NCBI GenBank assembly: GCA_043513815.1 | Contig: CP121313.1 | Span: forward strand, 248,001 to 312,000 | Reading direction: 5' to 3' | DNA from: JANQIO01 sp043513815 | GTDB taxonomy: Bacteria > Pseudomonadota > Gammaproteobacteria > Pseudomonadales > Halieaceae | Length of the DNA: 64,000 nucleotides | Shown: positions 51,993-60,468 of the stretch, piece by piece | Layout of the letters: every line of letters starts with the position of its first letter | Numbering within the stretch: position 1 is the stretch's first letter | Translations under genes and position numbers: made by a program | Notes under the pieces: model-generated | What the model was told of the DNA's origin: nothing | The model's database searches: none | Seen by the model: the letters and a program-made list of their open reading frames with translations, nothing else

Positions 51993-54378
51993 CGCCTGAA
52001 TCCTTGTGCAGTGCCTTCTGCTGCGCCAGTAACCGATCAAGACTGTCGCACACGGCGCGCCGGAAACTGCCCTTCGGATATTGGCCGTCGCTATTGGCTT
52101 CGCCGGCGGGCAGACCCGACAGCAGGCTCATCACTTCATCGACGCTGTCAGCCGTGTAGATATGGAAACGCCCCTCTGCCACGGCGTCGCGAACCGCCTT
52201 GCGCAGCATCAGGTGAACCCGGTTGGTGGCCGGGATCACCACGCCCTGCTCGCCGGTCAGGCCGCGGGCATCGCAGAGCTCAAAGAAGCCTTCGATTTTT
52301 TCGTTCACACCGCCAATGGCCTGCACCTCGCCGAGCTGGTTCATGGAGCCGGTCACGGCCAGGTCCTGGCGCAGGGGCAGGTTGGCGATGGCCGACAGCA
52401 GGCAGCACAGTTCCACACAGCTCGCGCTGTCGCCGTCCACGCCGCCGTAGCTTTGTTCGAAGACCAGGCTGGCAGACAGGGCCAGCGGTTGTTCCCGCGC
52501 ATATTCCCGCGCCAGATAGGATGACAGGATCATTACGCCCTTGGAGTGTATGCCTCCGCCCAGCTTCACTTCCCGTTCAATATCTATGACCTGGCCCTTG
52601 CCCAGCCGGGCGGTGGCGGTAATGCGTGAGGGCAGGCCGAAGCGCTGGGCGCCTATCGACATCACCGACAGACCGTTCACCTGGCCGGCCTTGCGACCGT
52701 CGGTGTCGATCAGCTTGATACCCCGCAGGATTTGCTCGCCGAGGCGCTCCCGCAGCAGGCCGTGACGGTAGCGCTCCCGCTCGATGGACTCGTCAATGTC
52801 TTGCCGCTCGACGCGCTCGCTGCCGCGCTTCTCCGCCCAGTGATCGGCCTCCAGCAGCAGTCGCGTCAGTTCGTCACGGTTGAGTGACAGTCGCTCCTGG
52901 TCGGCGGCCAGGCGTGAGGCATACTCGATGGTCAGTGCCACGGCGGCGGCATCCAGTGGTTTCAGTTCCTGCTGCGCCTGCAGTGTGGCAATCATCCGCG
53001 CGTACAGTAGCTGCTGTTCCTCGCTGCGCTGAAACTCCGGTGAGAAATCTGCTGCCACCTGGAATATCTGGCTGAACTCCGGGTCGTAGTGCTTCAGCAG
53101 GTAATACAGCAGCGGTTCACCCAGCAGGATGACTTTTACATCCAGCGGCATGCATTCCGGCTCCAGGGAGACCGTGGTATTGAGACTCAGCGCCTCCTGC
53201 AGGGACTCGATCTTGATCTCGCGGCAGCGCAGGGCCCGCTTCAGGCCCTCCCAGGCATAGACGTGGCGCAGTAGCTTGTCGGCCTCCATGATCAGTACAC
53301 CGCCGTTGGCGCGATGCAGTGACCCAGGCTTGATCAGGGTGAAATCGGTCAGCAGCGTGCCCATCTGCGATATGTATTCCACGCGACCCACCAGGTTCTG
53401 GTAGGTGGGATTTTCCTCGAACACCACCGGGCTGTTTTCCGTGCCCTGGTTGTCCACCAGCACATTGATCTGGAACAGTGAGTATTCCCGGGCGCGGGCG
53501 CTCGCCTGTTCGACTTCCATATCACCATCATCGGGCAGGAAATCTTCGGCATTCTCGATCGCGTGGTCTTTAACGCCGTGCAGATAATCGATCACCTCGG
53601 GCTGTTCGCGATACTTGTTTTCCAGCCAGGCGATCAGCTGTTCGACCGTGAACTGGGTGATTTCCTTGTGCAGCGCCTTGATGCGGTGAGCGCCTTCGCG
53701 CTTGAGCAGCGGCAGGGTGTTCAGCACATTCTGCAGTTCCGACTGCAGTTCGCTGATAACAGCTTCCAGCGCCTGCTGTTCTTCCCGGGACAGTTCGGCG
53801 AACTGCTCCGGCGTGACCACTTCGCCGTCGCGGGTGGGTGCTAATGTGTAGCCCATCGGCGTCCGCAGCAGTGTCACGTCCCGTTCCGATGCGGTCTCGC
53901 CCAGTTCCCGGAAGGCGGTTTCATAGCGCTCGCTGACATCGTCTTCGATCTCTTTGCGGCGGCGCCGGTACTCTTCGTCATTAAAAGAGGAGGGCAGGGC
54001 GGTCAGCAGGTCTTCCACCAACTGCTGCATGTCGCCGCGGAGCTCCCGACCCATACCTCCTGGAAGTTTCAGCAGGTTGGGCTTCTGGGGGTCATCAAAA
54101 TTGGCGACATAGCACCAGTCGAAGCGGTGTTCCCCGTCGTCCTGGCGCCCTGCCAGGATGCTGTCCACCAGTTGCCGCTTGCCCAGCCCGCCATCACCCA
54201 GGGCAAATATATTGAAGCCCGGTCGGCGGATATCCATACCGAATTCCAGTGCTTCCCGGGCGCGTTCCTGACCCGGGCTCAGCGCCAGTGACTCGAGCTC
54301 ACCGGTGTCGGCAAAGGGCAGGCTAGCGGGGTCGCAAGGACGATATAGCGCAGCTACGGGAAGGGATTGATGGGCCAT
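51970..54378 (-). CDS. Lon-like AAA+ protease (YcbZ/LonH type)
   Basis: An 802-residue protein. The Walker A region reads GDGGLGKR rather than GKS/T, so ATP binding may be altered. A long helical insert lies at about 115-280, Walker B is near GGVLIMEADKLL, and the C-terminal Lon protease domain has the catalytic Ser in GDSASC and Lys in NEKIEGF. It resembles E. coli YcbZ, a Lon-related protein of unsettled function. It is divergent from the P450 gene with site E between; its own control by that site is doubtful. Confidence 0.88.
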   Translation of the reverse strand: MAHQSLPVAALYRPCDPASLPFADTGELESLALSPGQERAREALEFGMDIRRPGFNIFALGDGGLGKRQLVDSILAGRQDDGEHRFDWCYVANFDDPQKPNLLKLPGGMGRELRGDMQQLVEDLLTALPSSFNDEEYRRRRKEIEDDVSERYETAFRELGETASERDVTLLRTPMGYTLAPTRDGEVVTPEQFAELSREEQQALEAVISELQSELQNVLNTLPLLKREGAHRIKALHKEITQFTVEQLIAWLENKYREQPEVIDYLHGVKDHAIENAEDFLPDDGDMEVEQASARAREYSLFQINVLVDNQGTENSPVVFEENPTYQNLVGRVEYISQMGTLLTDFTLIKPGSLHRANGGVLIMEADKLLRHVYAWEGLKRALRCREIKIESLQEALSLNTTVSLEPECMPLDVKVILLGEPLLYYLLKHYDPEFSQIFQVAADFSPEFQRSEEQQLLYARMIATLQAQQELKPLDAAAVALTIEYASRLAADQERLSLNRDELTRLLLEADHWAEKRGSERVERQDIDESIERERYRHGLLRERLGEQILRGIKLIDTDGRKAGQVNGLSVMSIGAQRFGLPSRITATARLGKGQVIDIEREVKLGGGIHSKGVMILSSYLAREYAREQPLALSASLVFEQSYGGVDGDSASCVELCCLLSAIANLPLRQDLAVTGSMNQLGEVQAIGGVNEKIEGFFELCDARGLTGEQGVVIPATNRVHLMLRKAVRDAVAEGRFHIYTADSVDEVMSLLSGLPAGEANSDGQYPKGSFRRAVCDSLDRLLAQQKALHKDSGDDKEKAD

Positions 54379-54463
54379 GGGTTGTGCTCGCCGGAACCTG
54401 AATTCAGCCTAGGCGCAGACGGGGTAAAGGACAATTGACCCAGCGCAGGCCAGCGTAAAACAA

Positions 54464-54490
54464 AAAATACAGTCAATCCTGATTGTTTCT
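54464..54490 (-). promoter_or_regulatory. 27-bp catabolic motif, site E
   Basis: On the minus strand: left part AGAAACAATCAG, right part CTGTATTTT; 24 of 27 positions agree with site D. It ends 43 bp before the P450 start. TAGGAT at 54493-54498 could be a -10 box for the P450 gene, in which case the motif covers the -35 region. Confidence 0.75.
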
Positions 54491-54533
54491 GCTAGGATGG
54501 CAAACCCATAAGAAAATAAAGGGAACGATCATC

Positions 54534-55784
54534 ATGCAAGCCACCGATAATCGCAGCCTTCAGGACATGCCGTTGATGGACTCAGCGACGCTCCAGTGTC
54601 CCTACCACTATGACAAGACTCTGCGCGAGGAAGCGCCGGTCTATCGCGACCCGCAGACCGGGATTTTTGTGGTGGCGACCTATGACCTGGTGCGCGAGGC
54701 GCACCGCAAGCCCGAGGTGTTTTCCAATGAGTTCGGCCTGGCGCTGGGCTCGGCCCGCCAGGTGGATCCTGAACTGCAGTCGGCCATGGATGCCACCTAC
54801 AACCTCGGCAAGGGCACCCTGCTGACCATCGATGACCCCGACCACAAGATCTTCCGCGACGCGGTGCGGGAGTATTTCACTGCCCCTTATCTTGAGCGCT
54901 ATGAGCCCTGGATTCGCCAGCGCACCCACGACCTGGTGGACAAGCTGGTCAGCAAGCAGGAGTGCAACTTCATCGAAGAGTTCGCGCGCCCGCTGCCGCT
55001 GTCGGTGATCATGCACGTGTTGGGCATGCCCCTGGACATGATTGACCTGGCCTTCAAGTGGACAGAGGACAACGTCACCGCGCTGAGCCAGGTGGCCGAC
55101 AAGGACAAGCTGATTGCCGCCCAGCACGGCATCAAGGAAGAGTACGACTGGTTTGTCCAGGCACTGGAAGCGCGTCGAGGCCAGCCCGCAGAAGACATGC
55201 TGGGCGTAATCGCCAATGCCAAATACGGTGACCGCCTGCTGACGACCGAGGAGCAACTGTCCTATTGCACCCAGTTCATGGTGGCTGGGAATGAGACCAC
55301 TACCGCCACCCTGGCCGAGTGCATGCGCCAGCTGTGCCTGTTCCCGGACCAGGCGGCGAAAGTGCGGGCGGACCGTTCACTGATTCAGAATATGGTGGAA
55401 GAGGCGCTGCGCCTGGCTTCACCGACTTCCAATATGTGGCGGGTCTGCAAGCAGGACTACACGCTCGGCGGCGTAGACATCCCCGCCGGCAGTATGGTGC
55501 TGCTGAAATACTTCTCCTCGGATCATGACGAGAGCTACTTCCCGGAGCCCCTGAAATTTGACGTGACTCGCGAGAATGCCAAGCGCCATGTGGCGTTTGG
55601 ATTCGGTACCCATGTCTGCATCGGCCAGCACCTGTCGAAGCTGGAACAACGGGTGGCCTGGGAAGTGTTGTTTGAGCGGCTCGAGGAGTTCGAGCTGGCC
55701 TGTGCGCCGGAGGATCTGCAGTACATCCCCAACATCCTGTTGCGCGGCCTGATAGAGATACCCATCCGCTACAAGGCCACCTGA
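54534..55784 (+). CDS. Cytochrome P450
   Basis: A 416-residue soluble bacterial P450. The haem-ligand motif is FGFGTHVCIG (C362), the K-helix has EEAL-R, and the I-helix reads AGNETT, so the usual acid-Thr pair is Glu-Thr. It probably hydroxylates a hydrophobic substrate. No ferredoxin or ferredoxin reductase is adjacent. The ATG at 54534 has GGGA nine bases upstream. The family (CYP number) cannot be set by eye. Confidence 0.94.
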   Translation: MQATDNRSLQDMPLMDSATLQCPYHYDKTLREEAPVYRDPQTGIFVVATYDLVREAHRKPEVFSNEFGLALGSARQVDPELQSAMDATYNLGKGTLLTIDDPDHKIFRDAVREYFTAPYLERYEPWIRQRTHDLVDKLVSKQECNFIEEFARPLPLSVIMHVLGMPLDMIDLAFKWTEDNVTALSQVADKDKLIAAQHGIKEEYDWFVQALEARRGQPAEDMLGVIANAKYGDRLLTTEEQLSYCTQFMVAGNETTTATLAECMRQLCLFPDQAAKVRADRSLIQNMVEEALRLASPTSNMWRVCKQDYTLGGVDIPAGSMVLLKYFSSDHDESYFPEPLKFDVTRENAKRHVAFGFGTHVCIGQHLSKLEQRVAWEVLFERLEEFELACAPEDLQYIPNILLRGLIEIPIRYKAT

Positions 55785-55828
55785 GCGTTCCCCGGGTCCT
55801 GTATAGGACTGGGTGAGTTCAAGCGTCA

Positions 55829-55852
55829 CGGAACCTGTCGAGACAGGTTCCG
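55829..55852. repeat. Perfect 11-bp hairpin (CGGAACCTGTC arms)
   Basis: CGGAACCTGTC and GACAGGTTCCG with a 2-base spacer, 45 bp after the P450 stop. It may act as a 3' stabiliser or weak terminator, and resembles short dispersed palindromes. Confidence 0.6.
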
Positions 55853-55924
55853 AACACTAGCTTGTTGTTTGCTGTGCCGTACGCCGTGGGCGCGAAAGCC
55901 AGGCGCGATAGCGACGAGCCCCGC

Positions 55925-55955
55925 CCCGTCATCCCCGCGAAAGCCGGGATCCAGT
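55925..55955. repeat. Half copy of the CGTCATTCCCGC palindromic repeat
   Basis: CCCCGTCATCCCCGCGAAAG followed by CCGGGATCCAG resembles one half of the element at 22099-22175. The predicted peptide around it (VIPAKAGIQ) is the usual spurious translation. Apart from this and the preceding hairpin, the 55785-56209 gap shows nothing I can name. Confidence 0.6.
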
Positions 55956-56209
55956 TACTCGATGTCCGCACTGGCTGGCCCCCCCTACGCCAGCCACCAT
56001 CTTCGCAAGCATTACGCACCTGCCCGTACTACTCTTGCACCCAATCAGGTACCGCCTGGCATGTCGGCCTCCCACTGGCATCCCGGTCAGGCCGTTTTCA
56101 AAGGGTGGGCGCACAATTGCCAGGGTCTAACAGATATTTTGCGAACTTGGCGGTAGGCTAGGCACGCGAACAATAAAAACTGCTTCAAAAAATGCACCGG
56201 AGGAGTGTC

Positions 56210-56476
56210 ATGCCACAACTAAGCGACGAACAGGCCAGGGCCTACTGGCGACGCAACTTGTCCCTGATGGTCAAGCTGCTGGTGATCTGGTTTGTGGTGA
56301 GCTTTGGCTTTGGAATTATCCTGGTCGATGTCCTCAACCAGTTCCAGATCGGCGGTTACAAGCTGGGCTTCTGGTTTGCCCAGCAGGGCTCCATCTACGT
56401 CTTCGTGGGGCTGATCTTCTACTACGCCCGAAAAATGGGCGAGCTTGACCGCGAGTTCGGGGTCGAGGAGGAGTAG
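56210..56476 (+). CDS. DUF4212 small subunit of a sodium/solute symporter
   Basis: An 88-residue protein with two membrane segments (LLVIWFVVSFGFGIILV and IYVFVGLIFYYARKM) and an N-terminal YWRRNLSLM stretch typical of DUF4212. It nearly always precedes an acetate-type symporter. GGAGGAG four to five bases before ATG 56210 decides the start. Confidence 0.9.
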   Translation: MPQLSDEQARAYWRRNLSLMVKLLVIWFVVSFGFGIILVDVLNQFQIGGYKLGFWFAQQGSIYVFVGLIFYYARKMGELDREFGVEEE

Positions 56477-56480
56477 CGCG

Positions 56481-58049
56481 ATGGACCTGAGACTACTCAC
56501 TTATATTGTGGTGGGCGCGACCTTCGCCCTTTATATCGGCATTGCCATCTGGTCGCGGGCGGGTTCTACCAGGGACTTCTACGTCGCCGGCGGCGGCGTG
56601 CACCCGGTGGCCAACGGCATGGCCACTGCGGCGGACTGGATGTCGGCGGCCTCCTTCATTTCAATGGCAGGCCTGATTGCCTTTATGGGCTATGGTGGTT
56701 CGGTGTTTCTGATGGGCTGGACGGGCGGTTATGTCATTCTGGCGATGCTGCTGGCACCGTATCTGCGTAAGTACGGCAAGTTCACGGTGCCCGAGTTCAT
56801 TGGCGACCGATTCTACTCCAACACCGCCCGCGCGGTGGCGGTGGTGTGCCTGATTATTTGCTCGGTCACTTACGTCATTGGCCAGATGAAGGGCGTCGGC
56901 GTGGCCTTCTCCCGCTTCCTGGAAGTGGACTATGGCACCGGCCTGCTGGTGGGCATGGCCATCGTATTCTTCTATGCCGTGGTCGGCGGCATGAAGGGCA
57001 TTACCTACACCCAGATTGCCCAGTACTGCGTGCTCATCATGGCCTACACCATTCCGGCCATTTTCATCAGCCTCAACCTTACCGGTAACCCGCTGCCCCA
57101 GCTGGGCCTGGGCAGCACCATGGCCGGCAGCGACACCTTCCTGCTGGACCGGCTCGACCAGATGGTCACGGAGCTGGGCTTCCGGGAGTTCACCACCGAC
57201 GTGCGTTTGTCGGGGCTCAATATGTTTGCCTACACCATGAGCCTGATGATCGGCACGGCGGGCCTGCCCCATGTGATAATCCGTTTCTTCACCGTACCCC
57301 GGGTGCGCGACGCGCGCTCCTCCGCTGGCTGGGCGCTGGTATTCATTGCCATCCTATACACCACGGCGCCTGCGGTCGCCGGTATGGCGCGTCTGAACTT
57401 CATGCAGACCATCGAGCCAGAGCCCGGTCAGCACCTGATTTACGACCAGCGGCCACAGTGGTTCAGGAACTGGGAGACCACCGGGTTGCTGGCCTTCGAG
57501 GACAAGAATGGCGACGGCCGTATCCAGTACTCCGCTGACCCGGCCGTAAACGAGATGGTCAAGGTGGACCGTGACATCATGGTGCTGGCCAACCCCGAAA
57601 TCGCCAAGCTGCCAAACTGGGTGATCGCCCTGGTGGCGGCAGGAGGCCTGGCGGCGGCGCTGTCGACCGCGGCGGGTCTGCTGCTGGCGATCGCCTCGGC
57701 GATCTCACACGACCTGTTGAAAGGCATGATCATGCCGCAGATCACTGAAAAGGCCGAGCTTCGCGCCAGCCGCATCGCCGGCATGCTCGCTGGCATCGGT
57801 GTCACCCTGTTCTATGTGTTCCAGCACAAGGGCATCATGTTCGTGGCCTCCACCGCCTTCCTGGGTGACATGCCGGCTAACTGGTTCCTGGGCATTGAGC
57901 CCAACGCCTTTGGTGTGGTCGGTGCGCTGGTGAACTTTGCGGTGGCTTTCGGCGTCTCTACCATCACGGCCAGGCCGCCGGCACACATTCGCGAGCTGGT
58001 AGAGAACATTCGCGTGCCGGCGGGAGCTCAGGCGGGTCATGGCCACTAG
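56481..58049 (+). CDS. Sodium:solute symporter (VC_2705/ActP-like)
   Basis: A 522-residue permease with about 13 membrane segments: STRDFYVAGGGVHPVANGMATAADWMSAASFISMAGL is the family signature (here in two runs). It probably takes up acetate or another short carboxylate with Na+. It lies 4 bp after the DUF4212 gene. An extra soluble loop at about 325-375 is common in this subgroup. Confidence 0.92.
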   Translation: MDLRLLTYIVVGATFALYIGIAIWSRAGSTRDFYVAGGGVHPVANGMATAADWMSAASFISMAGLIAFMGYGGSVFLMGWTGGYVILAMLLAPYLRKYGKFTVPEFIGDRFYSNTARAVAVVCLIICSVTYVIGQMKGVGVAFSRFLEVDYGTGLLVGMAIVFFYAVVGGMKGITYTQIAQYCVLIMAYTIPAIFISLNLTGNPLPQLGLGSTMAGSDTFLLDRLDQMVTELGFREFTTDVRLSGLNMFAYTMSLMIGTAGLPHVIIRFFTVPRVRDARSSAGWALVFIAILYTTAPAVAGMARLNFMQTIEPEPGQHLIYDQRPQWFRNWETTGLLAFEDKNGDGRIQYSADPAVNEMVKVDRDIMVLANPEIAKLPNWVIALVAAGGLAAALSTAAGLLLAIASAISHDLLKGMIMPQITEKAELRASRIAGMLAGIGVTLFYVFQHKGIMFVASTAFLGDMPANWFLGIEPNAFGVVGALVNFAVAFGVSTITARPPAHIRELVENIRVPAGAQAGHGH

Positions 58050-58067
58050 GGCTCTGGCAATCGCCAG

Positions 58068-58091
58068 GCGCCCTCACGGCGCGCTTTTTTT
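58068..58091 (+). terminator. Probable intrinsic terminator after the symporter
   Basis: GCGCC-CTCAC-GGCGC, then GC and seven T. The stem is only 5 bp but GC-only. Genes downstream may thus have their own promoter or depend on read-through. Confidence 0.6.
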
Positions 58092-58135
58092 CCTGCTGAG
58101 ATTTGTAGACTCATTGGCAGGCAAGAGGACAGACA

Positions 58136-58621
58136 GTGTTTACCAATAAGCATGTTGTTATCGCGCTTGTCGTTGCGCCGATACTGTCGGTGCTCTCCTG
58201 GTATGCGGTGGGCAGCCTGACCGGTGAGCAGGCGGCGCCGGCGCAGACAGGCCGTGATTACCCGTTGGTGGCAAAAAGCAGCTGCCGCTGGGCCAGCGGC
58301 CAGTGTGAACTGGAGAACGCGGATTTTGAGTTGACCTTGCGGTATTCCGGCACCGGTCACCTGCTGGTGCATTCGGTGTTGCCGCTGGACGGCGTGATGG
58401 TCAGCGTCTACGACCCCACCGTCGAGACGGACCTTCCCCCGGTAGCCCTGTTGCCCGCCGACGGGTCAGGCAGGGACTGGCGCCACCCGGCCAGCGCGGT
58501 GCCGGCTGCGGGTGAGCGCATCCGGCTGGTCGCCAGTACCCATGGCAGCCGCTACTACGGTGAGATGTCCAGTCAGTTTGTCCAGTCCGAGGACGGCAAG
58601 ATGCCCCATCCAGGAAAATGA
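58136..58621 (+). CDS. Hypothetical membrane-anchored protein
   Basis: A 161-residue protein from GTG 58136. One N-terminal hydrophobic segment (residues 8-27) suggests an anchor or signal, with a periplasmic beta-rich rest (CRWASGQCELENADFELTL). Its two Cys may pair. I recognise no family. It overlaps the next gene by ATGA, linking it to the CBS/DUF294 protein. Confidence 0.7.
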   Translation: MFTNKHVVIALVVAPILSVLSWYAVGSLTGEQAAPAQTGRDYPLVAKSSCRWASGQCELENADFELTLRYSGTGHLLVHSVLPLDGVMVSVYDPTVETDLPPVALLPADGSGRDWRHPASAVPAAGERIRLVASTHGSRYYGEMSSQFVQSEDGKMPHPGK

Positions 58622-60468
58622 GCGACCGACTGCCGCCAGAGCTGATCGAGATCACCGAGTTTTTCGGGGCCTCCCCACCCTTCAACGAACTGACCCGGGA
58701 GCAGCAAGCCAATGCTGCCGCCAGTCTGCAAATCATCTATCACCCCCAGGGCGAGCGTTTCGAAGTGGGTGCAATACCCGCCGGCCTACGTATCCTGCGC
58801 AGCGGCGCGGTGGATATTCGCAATGGGGAGGGGGCGCTGCTGGACCGACTGGGCGAAGGAGCGAGCTTCCATATCGACGGACTCAACGCCGAGCAGGATG
58901 ATGTCACCGCGACTGTCATCGAGGACGCCCTGGTCTACCTGTTGCCCGATGCCGAGTACCGGCGGTTGCGCGCTGATCACCGCTCGGTAGACCGCTATTT
59001 CAGTGGCCAGCGCAGCCGGCGATTGCGACGCGCGGCCCGCCACGAGACCGAACCCCACAGCATGATGCGTGAAGTCCACACGGTGATGGCCCGGGACCTG
59101 CTCACAGTGGCACCCACGGAGCCGGTGCGTGCGGTGGCACAAAGAATGACGGAACGACGGGTGTCCTCGGTGTTTGTGATCGATGAAGACCTGCTGGGCA
59201 TTGTGACAGACCGTGACATCCGCACTCGCTATGCAGCCGCTGGCCTCGCTCCGGAAACGCCGGTGGAGCGGATCATGACGCCAGATCCGGAAACCATCCT
59301 CGGCACCGATACCCTGTTTAGCAGCATCTTGCTGATGACCCAGCGCGGTTACCACCACCTCCCGGTGATAGAGGACGGCAAGCTGGCGGGTATTGTCACG
59401 ACCAGCGACCTGATCCTCGCCCGCCAGGACGACCCGGTCTATCTGGTACAACATATTTCCCGGGCCGACAGCGTGGAGGCACTGGCCGGGATGCTCAAGG
59501 GCATGCCCAACCTGCTGGTGCAGTGGGTGAGTTCCGGGTTGCGCGCCCAGCAGCTGTCACGAATTCTTACAGCGATTTCCGATGCCGCCACCGTGCGACT
59601 GATTCAGCTGGCGGAGGCGCAGTTCGGGCCCGCCCCGCTAGACTACTGCTGGTTGGGCTTTGGCTCCCAGGCCCGTGGCGAACAGTTGCTGGGTGCCGAT
59701 CAGGACAATGGCCTGCTGCTGTCTGACGATTATCAGGAAGAGCACGCCGACTATTTCGCGTCGCTTGCGCATTTCGTCTGCGATGGTCTCGCTGCCTGCG
59801 GCTACGACTACTGCAACGGCGAGATCATGGCGGGCACGCCCCAGTGGCGCGCGCCAATCTCCGCATGGTTGGGCTACGTCGACAAGTGGACCCGTTCACC
59901 GACGCCGGAAGCGGTGATGCGGGTTTCGATCTTTTTTGATCTGCGCTGCATACATGGCAATGGCAGACTGGCCGACGCTTTGCAATCGCACATGCTGGAG
60001 CGCGCCTCCAGCAACACGATTTTCCTGGCGGCATTGGCCGTAAATGCCCTGGATGTCTCGCCGCCGCTGGGCATCTTCCGTCGCTTCGTGGTGGACCGTG
60101 ACGGTGAGCATCGCGACAGCCTGGATCTCAAGAAGCGCGGTATTCTGCTGGCCACGGACACCGCAAGGTTGCATGCCCTGGCCCACGGTATCTCCGCGGT
60201 CAATACCGACGAGCGCCTGACAGCGCTGGCTAAAGGCAAGCATATGGCCATCGGCGACAGCCGCAACCTGGCCGATGCCCTGTGCATCCTGCAGCAGTTG
60301 CGCCTCGAGCATCAGGCGGCACAGGTGAGCCGCGGCGAGACGCCTGATAATTTTCTCAAACCTAACGACCTGCCCAAACTGGCGCGCGAGCAACTGAGGG
60401 ATGCCCTCAAGATTCTCGACGACGCCCAGTCGGCGTTGCGCCAGTCCTACCGTGCCGGCCTCGGTTGA
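58618..60468 (+). CDS. Cyclic-nucleotide-binding/CBS/DUF294 nucleotidyltransferase-like protein
   Basis: A 616-residue cytoplasmic regulator. Domains: cNMP-binding-like (about 25-120), two CBS domains (about 150-265), DUF294 nucleotidyltransferase-like (about 300-430, with WLGFGSQARGEQ and DQDNGLL) and its C-terminal substrate-binding helical domain. Such proteins typically sit beside ActP/DUF4212 symporters and DnaQ-like exonucleases, where they are thought to sense nucleotides and control transport. Mechanism not established. Confidence 0.9.
   Translation: MSDRLPPELIEITEFFGASPPFNELTREQQANAAASLQIIYHPQGERFEVGAIPAGLRILRSGAVDIRNGEGALLDRLGEGASFHIDGLNAEQDDVTATVIEDALVYLLPDAEYRRLRADHRSVDRYFSGQRSRRLRRAARHETEPHSMMREVHTVMARDLLTVAPTEPVRAVAQRMTERRVSSVFVIDEDLLGIVTDRDIRTRYAAAGLAPETPVERIMTPDPETILGTDTLFSSILLMTQRGYHHLPVIEDGKLAGIVTTSDLILARQDDPVYLVQHISRADSVEALAGMLKGMPNLLVQWVSSGLRAQQLSRILTAISDAATVRLIQLAEAQFGPAPLDYCWLGFGSQARGEQLLGADQDNGLLLSDDYQEEHADYFASLAHFVCDGLAACGYDYCNGEIMAGTPQWRAPISAWLGYVDKWTRSPTPEAVMRVSIFFDLRCIHGNGRLADALQSHMLERASSNTIFLAALAVNALDVSPPLGIFRRFVVDRDGEHRDSLDLKKRGILLATDTARLHALAHGISAVNTDERLTALAKGKHMAIGDSRNLADALCILQQLRLEHQAAQVSRGETPDNFLKPNDLPKLAREQLRDALKILDDAQSALRQSYRAGLG

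Noticed and set aside
55862..56161. 99-codon frame with VIPAKAGIQ peptide
   Set aside because: Same repeat-derived translation; no ribosome site or domain.
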